DNA of 64,000 bases, taken from the NCBI RefSeq assembly GCF_027943255.1, contig NC_072893.1, forward strand, positions 116,621,784 to 116,685,783, read 5' to 3'. This DNA comes from Anastrepha obliqua (taxonomy: Eukaryota > Arthropoda > Insecta > Diptera > Tephritidae). Positions 54,960 through 64,000 of this stretch are shown here, piece after piece; position 1 is the stretch's first letter, and each line of letters starts with the position of its first letter. The position numbers were made by a program, and so were the translations under genes. Below the pieces are notes generated by a model that did no database searches, had not been told where the DNA came from, and worked only from the letters and a program-made list of their open reading frames with translations.

Positions 54960-56090
54960 GATTCTATACAAGAAAAAAAATGTTAATTGAAAAAATAAAT
55001 AAATCAAAGATTATATAATTATTATTATATAAAATAAAAAACGATTTGACTAAAAACATGATAAAAAATGGTTGACTAAACATAATAAAAAATTTTGAAT
55101 TAAAAAAAGAAAACTTTCTGAATTCAAAAATAACAAACAATTTTTAACTAAAACATAAAAAAAAATTTGAATTAAAAAATAATAAGAAATTTTGAATTAA
55201 AAAATAATATAAAAATTGTGAATAAAAAAATAGTAAAAATATTTTAAATTAAATAATAATAAGAAATCTGGTGTTAAAAAACAATATAAAATTGTGAATT
55301 AAAAAATTTCGACTTAAAAAATAATAAAAAAATTGAATTAAAAAAAAAACAAAAATGTAATAAAAAAAAAAATTAAAAAATTTTGTCTTAGAATATAATA
55401 AGAAATTTTGAATTTAAAAATAATAAAAAATTTTGAATTAAAAAATAGTTAAAATTTTTTGAATAAAATAATAATAAGAAAATTTGAGTTAAAAAAATAA
55501 ATATTTTGAATTAAAAGATAATAAACAAACGTGAATTAAAAATATTAAGAATTTTGTCTTAGAAACATTAGTAAAACATTTTTAACTAAAACATAATAAA
55601 CTGTTTTGAATTAAAAGAAAATACAAAATTTTGAATTAGAAAATAATTAAAATATCTTGAATTAAATAATAATAAGAAAATCTGAATTTAATAATAATAA
55701 ACAAATTTGAATGAAAAAATAATAAAAAATTTTGAGTTAAAAAATAATACAACTTTTTGAATTAAAAAAGTAAAAAATTGTCTAAAAAAAATAATGAAAA
55801 AAATTTGAACTAAAAAATGACAACAAAATTTGAATTAAAAATAATAAAAAACTTGAATTACACATTAGTAAAAAAATTCTGAATTAAAAAAGGAGAAAAA
55901 TTTGGATTATAGAATAGAATACTAGAAACTTTTTCACGAAAACATAATAAAAAAATTTGAATTAAAAAAAAGAAGTAATTTTGACTTAAAAAATAATAAA
56001 AAAATTGAATTAAAAAATAATACAAAAATTTGAATTAAGGAATATAAAAAATTTTGTAAATTTTTTTAAATATATAATATATAAATAGAT
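54960..56090. repeat. Degenerate AT-rich tandem array (roughly 25-bp unit)
   Basis: Variants of ttgaattaaaaaataataa plus aaaattt recur continuously across about 1.1 kb with spacing of about 22-28 bp. Highly eroded. A similar style of DNA occurs at 58100-58720. Confidence 0.7.
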
Positions 56091-58030
56091 AAAACTAGAA
56101 AAATAAGAAAAAAGAAAAAAAAACCAAGAAAAAGAAAAAAAGGAAAAAAGAAGTATAAAAACAAATAAATAAATTTAAATAATGGAATTAAAAAAAATGT
56201 ATTAAAGAATAAAAAATTAAGAAATTGCAGAGTTGGTATAAAAAAAAACGAAATAAAGTATAAAAATTAATATACGCTTCAAAATGATATAATGAATGGT
56301 AAAGTACTTGAATTTTAATGAAACAATATGAATTATAATGATTTATTGAATTACTTGAAATAAAAAAGGTATAAAAAAAGAGAAAAAGTTAAAATAAATA
56401 AGAAAGGGTTTTCTGATATCCCCAAGCGCCTAGCTGTTTCTAGTTCTAATAGGAACGACAAATAATACATTTTCTTTTACCATCTCCAGCATCTCAAACC
56501 GCTGAACAGCCAAACTCACCTGATCCGAATATGAACTTAACCGGACATATATTAATTTGCCAAAGTCAAGAGTGCAGATTGCCGCTCTAACTGAGCATTG
56601 GCCTATGAGCAGGCGCCCACGCGCTTAAAGGCTGACGCAATGATTATTGTAGAAGTCGAAGGCATGCAAATGAACGAAAGAACAAAGGAAAATTGAACAG
56701 TTGACGGTTGTGCAGACATCCAGTTTTAATTAGGCACTGGACTCCGCCCTGAGAGCATTCGAATGGAAAATTCAGCAGAGACGATTCGACCACAGTCTCC
56801 ACAATGCATTCTTTTTTATCAACTGCCTTGCTTGGTAAATGCTTACTGAGGTCTGTGGTATCAAAATAGCACTCACCTAGTTGCAGCTTGGACGTAACCA
56901 CAACCATTAGGATGGTTATCTTTTTTCGCAAATCCTAACTCGAAGGCAACAAAACAGCAAGATTTAACTCAAGCGCAGATAAGAGAAATTGCAAAATTGT
57001 AGTAAAAGTTCTGGAGTGAGCGTGTAGAATTTTATAGTTTGAGATGATGAGGATAAACGCACGAAGTTGAAAGTTTTGTTGAGAGTGTGAGTGGTGAAAA
57101 CCGCAAAGCGACAGACAGGAAGCGCATAAAAAATAAATTGAAATAAATGAAGGAAAAGGTAGACGAACGGAATATCATTAGATGAAAAGTGGCGTCTAAT
57201 CGAGAGAAGGTAACTAAGGAGGAGGTGAGTGAAAGAGGTGGGAGAGTAGAGAGTGAAGGAGCTGGATGGACTGTAAATAGTGATGCATTAATGCACGTTG
57301 ATGGGGAAATATCTGGTTGTGGCTGTTAAAAATTTTCAGCAAACAAAATGACGAGGGAATGCCAGCTAGTGAATTTATATGGGAAAAATATTAGCAATCA
57401 ATCTTATTTCTGAAATGAAGCAAACAAAAAAGAGAAAAAAATGCTCATACATAAAGCGTTTACATGCGAAAAAAATCTGTACGCAGCGCATCCTCTGGAA
57501 AATTGAATAAAAATGTAATCTCAGCAAGCAAATCATCGTAGAAGTGAACAAAATTCTACGATTCGATTTAACTGCAGTAAAATGTTGGGAAAAAATTCAA
57601 TAAAAATGAAATTCAAATTTTGTATTATGTATGTATGTTTGAACTTGGTGCAGATGTACTTGGAATGCAGATGAGCAGCAGTCATACACACTGCAAATGG
57701 TTGCGTTCAATTCCACTTCAATTGAATTCAATTACAATGGAAATCAGGTGGCGGAAGAGGGGGGGAAATGGCTCGAGTTCAATTAGAATGATAGTTGAAG
57801 GAAAACGCAAAAAGCGCCGCATGGAATGACAGCAAGCTGATGAATGAAATGAGCGTTTAATATGGCTACGTAACGGTTTTTAAGGCAATTAAAATTTATT
57901 GCGGCCAAACGGCATACCAAACAGACACTTTGCATAATCTAAGTTTGTATGCAATTCTGTGTGTTTGGCAATGTTTCGCTGATAAGGATTAATCAGACTT
58001 TTGATCTGACTGTAAAAAATATCATAACAT
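56091..58030. other. Intronic DNA
   Basis: 56091-56420 is A-rich. 56430-57950 is less AT-rich with no convincing frame; a GA-rich stretch lies at 57170-57260. Nothing assigned. Confidence 0.45.
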
Positions 58031-58044
58031 AGGCATTTAGTTCC

Positions 58045-58765
58045 CTAATATTTTGGGGATTTTTATTAATCGTTTGAAGTTTCTGTGAAAAAAAAAAACA
58101 TAGAAAAATTGAAAATAAAAAATAATATTAAAAGTGAAAAAATGAAATAGAAATAAATTTAAAACATTTAAAAAACTAGAATAAAAAATAAATAAATCAA
58201 AAAAGATAATAAAATATTAATCAAATTAACAGTATAGTACAGTATAGACAAAAAAAAAGTTTTTTTTAATATATAATGAAAGACCAATTAATAAAAGCGA
58301 ATTCCAACAAAAATTTAACTCAAATAAAAAAATTCCAAAAAAATGACTTAAATAAAAAATAAAATAATTAAGTTAGTAAAAAAATAAATGAATTAGTTAA
58401 TATAATAAAAAATAATTAATAAAAAACAAATAAATTAAAAAAATAGCTTTATAAAAATCTTGATATTTTAAATATTTTTTATCCAATATTTTACGGATTT
58501 TTATTAATCGTTTGAAGTTTCCATAAAAAAAAATAATAAAAATTTATAGCGAATAAAATTAAAATTAAAAAATAAATATTTAACTTAATCAAACAAATTC
58601 AATAATAAAAAAATGAATTAATTAATTAATAAAAAAATAACTAAGAACCACAAATTAATAAGGAAATAACTTTATACAAAAAATTAATATTTTACCTACT
58701 TTTTAATAAATTTTTTACGTGTTTTTATTAATGGTCTGAAGTTTCCGTTAGAGAAAACAACATAA
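58045..58765. repeat. Three direct repeats of a roughly 35-bp motif in AT-rich DNA
   Basis: The motif around tttttattaatcgtttgaag plus tttc appears near 58060, 58498 and (as ttaatggtctgaagtttcc) 58730, each followed by an A-rich stretch. Spacing of about 440 and 230 bp suggests duplications of a longer unit. Confidence 0.6.
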
Positions 58766-58879
58766 AAACAAAAATTAAAAATTAAATTAAAGAATAAAAC
58801 TAAATTTAAAAACAGAAATGAAATAGAAAAATAAATAAGTTAAAAATAATTAAATAATTAAAAAAAACAATGATACAAA

Positions 58880-59000
58880 AATAAATAAATAAGTAAATAA
58901 AAATAAATAAATAAATAAATAAAACAAAAATAAATAAAATAAATAAATAAATAAAAAAATAAATAAAAGAAAAAAATAAATAAAAAATAACTAAAAACAA
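58880..59000. repeat. (AAAT)n-rich stretch
   Basis: Interrupted AAAT/AAATA repeats directly preceding the non-LTR element at 59003. Confidence 0.8.
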
Positions 59001-59002
59001 AT

Positions 59003-60240
59003 AATGGTGGACAGCACTCGAAAAACGGTGTAGAGTAGCCACAATTGATCGAGTCCAAAGAACAGCCTGCCTCCTGATAACAGGATGCTTAAGTACAACA
59101 CCTACTAAGGCTCTAAATACGTTGCTTCATTTGTTCCCTATCGATCTGGCTGGCAAAGCGATTGCAGCGAAAGCAGCGACACGCATGTGCTATATCGGAA
59201 TGGAATAAGTATCTTGGCCATTCGACCATACTGAACAGGAACACTGTTATCTCTTCCGACATAGACTATCATGTAAGTCTTCCATCACCACCTTTGCTAT
59301 TCTCCTGTTCACTCCCAACTAGGGAAGAATGGAAGACAAATCTAACCGAAATCGATGGCCCTCTTATTATATATACAGATGGTTCAAAACAAGACGACAA
59401 AGTGGGATTTGGAATCTTTTCCAATTCCCCTCACATCAATCTATCATTTAGATTACCCGACTACTGTAGCGTATTCCAAGCGGAAGTATGCGCTATCTGG
59501 TATGCTGCGAAAACTCTCTTAGAAAATAGAATATCACTAAAGGATATCCGCTTTTTCACCGACAGTCAAGCGGCCGTTCGAGCACTCAGCTCCTCTTATA
59601 CCCACTCAGATGTGGTTCGATCCCGTCTCTTATCTCTTAACGAGATAAGTGTTCAGAATTCTGTCCAAGTTATCTGGATACCGGGTCACAGTGGATTCGA
59701 AGGTAACTGCAAAGCTGATGAGCTCGCAAGAGCTGGAGCTGGGCAATCAAATGTTAGTAACTTACCCACAATTCACATTCCGCTCTCAACATGTAAATTG
59801 CTCATTGATCGAGAATTTCACAGCATTGCTGATCGGAGGTGGCGAGTGGAAATTACTTGCGTTACGACCAGACAAATCTGGCCATCCTACAATCTGAAAC
59901 AGACAAAAACCCTTATAAGTCTTTCGAAACACGAACTAAGGCATATAATATCTCTTACCACCGGCCACTGCCGTTTGGGCACTCGCGCACGTTGGCTCGG
60001 GGTTCCTCAAAACGACCTGTGCAGATACTGCGAGGACGAAGATGAGGAAGTATCGAGCAGACATTTGCTGTGCAGTTGTCCCGGTCTAGCCAGAAGTCGA
60101 CTCGCTCTTCTAGGCTCTCCAACAATTGACAATCTTTCAGTACTCTCGGACCTGAAAATCGAATCTCTCATCAAATTCTCGAAATGAATTAATATCTTTG
60201 ACCAAAATCTACAATAAAAATCTCGGTTAGGTGTTAATTT
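59003..60240 (+). mobile_element. 5'-truncated non-LTR retrotransposon with an intact-looking RNase H domain
   Basis: Upstream of a frameshift near 59190 the frame reads RVATIDRVQRTACLLITGCL, a typical RT C-terminal stretch. After it, the frame to 60187 encodes RNase H with all four acidic positions in their motifs: IIYTDGSK (about 59378), CSVFQAEVCAIW (about 59483), FFTDSQAAVRAL (about 59561) and CKADELAR (about 59717), plus the His in WIPGHSG. The C-terminal cluster is CRYCEDEDEEVSSRHLLCSC. A short 3' UTR with AATAAA near 60211 follows. The best-preserved non-LTR copy here. Confidence 0.85.
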
Positions 60241-61080
60241 TTTTAACATATTCCAAAATTTTTTTTTAATTTCTTTTATCAATTTCAGAACATTTTTACA
60301 ACCTATATAAAGGTGTATTTTTTTAGTTTTATTTTTTCTGAAATTATATATTGTAGTTAAATAAATTGTGGAAATTCTAATGTTTATGGAAATCTGTAAG
60401 CAAATATTTTTATTTATTGACCGTGTTTATATTTTGGTGTATTTTATTTTATTTGCCCACGAAATCTTTTTTTGATTTCACGTGTCCTTCGTTGTGGCAT
60501 GAAATCTGTTGTACCTCACTATTTGCTTTACTATTTATTAGTTAAAAGCTTTCACCCCTTTTCATGCGTCTCACCGCCCCCTCAATCCGAACGTTGGCAC
60601 AGGAAAATTTTTCATCATCAGCAACATTTTTCACAAATGTCAGCATTGACATTCGCTCGTACATTCATTTTAATGACAAATATCAGAAAGAGTTAGTGCA
60701 ACGATAAAATGTTGGTATAAATACCCTAAAGGGAAATTTGCTGGCTCAAAATTGCGGAAACTTCAAGAGAATGACGAGTTTCCAACTTTTGTTTCCCATA
60801 AAAGGGAATGGTGTGGATAAACTTTTTAATTAATTTACGAATGGAAAGTCGCAAAATTTTCCATCTCGCGGTTTTTTTCGCTATTTCCTTTTGTCTGGTT
60901 TCCTTGCATCCCAATTTTTTTGTAAATCAGCCAAATTTGTATAAGTTGGGTACCTATTAATTTAATAGTCGTAGACAATTTTTTTAATTTAAGCAACAGA
61001 AAATTAAGAAAATAATAATGCTACAACAACTACAACTGCACCCTCAGAATACAATAAATTACATAGCCACGGCAGCAGGG
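60241..61080. other. Intronic DNA without recognisable content
   Basis: Mixed AT-rich DNA; no convincing frames or repeats seen. Confidence 0.5.
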
Positions 61081-61240
61081 CTTATTTTTTATAATTTTGT
61101 TTTTTTTTATAATTTTGTTTTTTTTTATAATTTGTTTTTTTTTATAATTTTGTTTTTTTTTATAATTTTTTTTTTATAATTTTTTTTTTTTATAATTTTT
61201 TTTTTTTATAATTTTTTTTTTATAATTTTAATTATAATAA
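61081..61240. repeat. Tandem array of T-runs separated by ATAATTT
   Basis: About nine units of the form tttttttataattttg, 15-20 bp each, varying mainly in T-run length. Confidence 0.85.
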
Positions 61241-61329
61241 ACATGTGTGTAAATACATAAAATTCATAATTAAAGCCTAGTTATTTGGTATATGAGTATG
61301 AGACAATGAATTTTGATTTACTTACAGCT

Positions 61330-62150
61330 GGTGCATTAACTAGTTTATATCAGACTGGTTGCATTTTGTACTAATTCGTACTAATTGCGAATTGGATTCA
61401 AGCATTTCCAGTTTAATTCTTATTTGCAGCAAATTAGTCAAGGGATTTTTTTAAACTAGTTTTTATGAGACTGGTTTGCTTCTATGCTAATTCGTACTAG
61501 TTGCGAACTGGGTTCGAGAATTTCCAAATTAGTCAAGGGACTTTTTTTAAACTAGTTTTTATCAGACTGGTTGTCTTCTGTGCTATTTCGTTCTAGTTGC
61601 GAACTGGATTCAAGTATTTCCAATTTAAGTCTTATTTGCAGCAAATTAGTGAAGGAAATTGTTTTTATTTTTTTTTAACTGGTTTCCAATTTAATTCTTA
61701 TTTGCAGCAATTTAGTCTAGGGAAACGTTTTTTTTAAACTAGCTTTTATCAGACTGGGTGTCTTTTGTGCCAATTCGTACTAGTTCAGAACTGGATTCAA
61801 GTATTTTCAATTTAATTCTTATTTGCAGCAAATTAGTGAAGGAAATTGTTTTTTTTTTTCAACTAGGTCCTACCAGACCGGTTATCTTTTGTGCCAATTC
61901 GTACTAGTTGCGAACTAGTTTCAAGTATTTTCAATTTAGTTCTTATTTGAAACAAATTAGTCAAGAGATATTTTTTTTAACTAGTTCTTACCAGACTGGT
62001 TGTCTTCTATGCCAATGTGTACTAGTTGCGAACTGGACTCAAGTATTTTCAATTTATTCCTTGTTTGTAGCAAATTAGTCTAGGGATATGCCTCTTTACC
62101 CTAACGAGCAAGCTGGTTGGGAACTAGAGTACTGTGCCACTAGTTTAGTC
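61330..62150. repeat. Degenerate tandem array with a roughly 120-bp unit, six full copies plus partials
   Basis: Units begin near 61336, 61454, 61550, 61737, 61860 and 61979. The consensus order is aactagtttttatcagactg, gttgtcttctgtgccaattc, gtactagttgcgaactggat, tcaagtattttcaatttaat, tcttatttgcagcaaattag, then tcaaggga and a T-run. The third unit carries an extra partial copy. The adjacent DNA to 62150 keeps isolated actagt motifs. Confidence 0.85.
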
Positions 62151-64000
62151 TTTCTCAGCAGTAATCAATTACATACATAAATGTATATTTATTGTATAAT
62201 GCACTTGTATTTGTGACTAGTAATGATAGAAATGCTGCTACAGCAAAAACTGCATATTCTCTTTGGTTAGCGAATGTCAGGTTGCTTTTAGTTCGGGTTG
62301 CCATTACTAAGTGCAAGTATTTTCTGCCCCCGCATCGTCGTCATGTGTTGATACATGAAATTTGCTATACCTAGTTGAAATGAATATTTTATTTCGCTAT
62401 TGCTGTTGTTGTTGTTGTTCATATGGCATGCACTTTTTCACACTTTTCCTGACATTACATTTTTTAGCTTTTATTTATACTTTTTTCTACTCTTCATATT
62501 TGCTACTCGTTAAATTTTGTTTAGCTTTATATTTTTCACTCTTATATCCATTTTTACGTTTCATTTATTTCAGTTTATTATTTTAAATTGTTGTTTATTG
62601 TTTACTTACAAATTCAATAATGCATTGGAATGCTTTGCTGCATTTCTTGTTGTTGTTGTTGTAGTTACTCACATTTTTTCACATGTGTCGCTTCGTTTTA
62701 CAATTTCCTCGTCGTTAACTCTTTGCTTTTTTTGCCCGTCAGTTTTGTAATCGCCCACTGGTACAATGTAAGCCATGACAAAAACAACAACAATACCAGC
62801 AGTGGCAACCATAAATGAAAATTAAGTGAAATATGTACAAAATTAAATTGAGTGCAGCTTATATGTGAAAAGTTCTTTGTGGAAAATTTTTTATTAGAAA
62901 AAGTTTATATAGGAAAAGTTCAAATTTTTGAAAACAAAAAGCGTCAAGCTAAAAGCCATGCCGACAATAACAAAAATCGACTGCCAAACAGTAAGGCAGC
63001 GACAATAGTGTCGCACTAATACGTGACTTGTAAACAATCAACAGGCCTTTGCTGCAGGCCGCGCCGTATTACTTTTATGTAACAACTTTATTAAAATACC
63101 CATACATAAATATGTGTATGTATATCGGTTTGTTTGTGCCTGTGAACTTGTGGGTATTATTGTGCGCGTACGCGCACTACATTTCTAATTAATAGCTGTA
63201 AATAATTCACAGGTTGCATAATTTTTTATTGTTGATAAAATATTGATAAATTAGCTTTGCTTGGCGTGAAAATAATTCATTGCAGCACAAGCGAGTTAAT
63301 AAAAATATTGCTTTAATTTTTTATTACTCGATATATTTTCTAATACATATATATGTATGTATGTATATATGTATATTTGTTTCTCGAATGAATACTAATA
63401 TCAGTACAGTTCCACCAGCATTCAAGTTTCGTCGCTATCTTTGAGGTCAAAAAAGACGTCGTAAAAAGTAGTTTTTTCCTTCAGCCGAGGTTAGGTTTAG
63501 AGTAAATGGATAGTCACTACATCATAGGAAAAAATTAAAATAAAACAAAAAAAAAAAAAAATAACAAATAGTAATTAAAAAAAATAATAAATTAAAAAAA
63601 AAATAAATTTAAAATAAAAAAAAAATTGAATTTTAAAAAATTAAAGAAATAATTACAAAAAAAAATTCACAAATAGTAATTAAAAAAAAATAAACATTAA
63701 AATAAAACAAATATAAGGCACTTAAAAACATAAATTTGTAAAGGCCAAATATCTATCCACACTATTTATATATTAATTTCAATTATTTTCTCACAAAATC
63801 AAAAATTTAAATTTTGTACAATATTTATGAAAATTTGAAAAAATTTCGATAAAATCTCAAACTTTTTAAGCCTGATGGCGCCTTTTCTCCATATACAAAA
63901 ACTTTCGATATTCATTATATGAAGAAAATGCGCAGCACCGTTAAGGAAAAAATTTATTAAAAATCAACGAGCGTTTTTATGCACTAGAATTAACAAAATT
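62151..64000. other. AT-rich intronic DNA to the window end
   Basis: Has (GTAT)n near 63350-63375, very A-rich DNA at 63535-63720 and, at about 63930-63985, a piece (gaagaaaatgcgcagcaccg, aaaatcaacgagcg) of the repeat found at 40.2-40.5 kb. Gln/Leu-like CTGTTGTTGTTG runs near 62400 and 62650 are simple repeats. No gene recognised. Confidence 0.5.

Larger units (their letters stand above)
35247..64000 (+). other. Presumed first intron of flapwing, at least 28.7 kb
   Basis: No stretch matching the next conserved PP1 segment (GK-VQ-TE-EVRGLC) appears on the plus strand to the window end, so exon 2 should lie beyond 64000. The interval contains the mobile elements and arrays listed separately. 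If the start exon call is right, all of these are transcribed as intronic RNA. Confidence 0.55.

Noticed and set aside
58806..59058. Phe/Leu/Tyr-rich frames on the minus strand
   Set aside because: Antisense of the (AAAT)n run.
61330..62150. CRISPR-like regular repeats
   Set aside because: Units are head-to-tail and diverged throughout with no unique spacers, and the genome is that of an insect.
35247..64000. A second flapwing exon within the window
   Set aside because: No plus-strand reading matched the next conserved PP1 segment; a translated search would be decisive.

Overview
The window is eukaryotic insect DNA, most likely from a tephritid fruit fly (inference). It is AT-rich, intron-rich and full of (CATA)n/(GTAT)n microsatellites. 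Its genes are clear higher-Diptera orthologues, and its mobile elements are those of fly genomes: mariner-like elements, an errantivirus-type LTR element, RNase-H-bearing non-LTR elements and a tRNA-derived SINE. Only two host genes can be named with confidence, and their deduced proteins resemble the Drosophila genes suppressor of sable and flapwing.

Layout. (1) 1-2770: AT-rich DNA with two damaged SINE copies and the 3' flank of su(s). (2) 2771-10880, minus strand: a complete su(s) coding region in seven exons whose splice phases all agree, giving 1304 codons plus stop. It has an acidic N-terminus, arginine-rich blocks, two CCCH zinc fingers, an RS tract and a Gly-rich C-terminus. Its introns hold a roughly 660-bp palindrome (intron 2), a mariner fossil carrying a nested non-LTR fragment with an 8-bp target duplication (intron 4), and a cluster of hairpin-type repeats plus a pogo-like MITE (intron 5). 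(3) 11.5-18.7 kb: a dense transposon nest just upstream of su(s). An old minus-strand reverse-transcriptase fossil was split by a SINE (10-bp duplication), the SINE tail by a mariner (perfect 29-bp inverted repeats), the fossil again by a TTAA-flanked piggyBac-like MITE, and it abuts a decayed errantivirus-type element with two LTRs, PBS, gag, partial pol and env. (4) 18.7-35.2 kb: AT-rich intergenic DNA with small MITEs, a rosa/mariner-type transposase remnant, a MADF-like remnant and one weak candidate exon. (5) 35195-35246, plus strand: the first coding exon of flapwing (PP1 beta catalytic subunit). Everything from 35247 to the end appears to be its first intron, since no further PP1 exon is visible.

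The presumed flapwing intron holds two more mariner derivatives, two RNase-H-type non-LTR 3' ends, a Tc1-type MITE, and several tandem arrays. The most striking array is an apparently perfect 1.3-kb run of a 7-bp unit (TATTATC) at 44996-46294, open in all three plus-strand frames. Others are a roughly 1-kb degenerate array of ATCGAT-bearing units at 51.5-52.4 kb and a roughly 120-bp-unit array at 61.3-62.1 kb.

Functionally, su(s) encodes a nuclear RNA-binding factor that in Drosophila lowers RNA output from transposon-interrupted genes, and flw encodes a Ser/Thr phosphatase catalytic subunit. Nothing in the sequence links the two in one pathway. The main interest is the layered transposon history, the structured DNA inside the su(s) introns, and the long satellite-like arrays inside the presumed flw intron.
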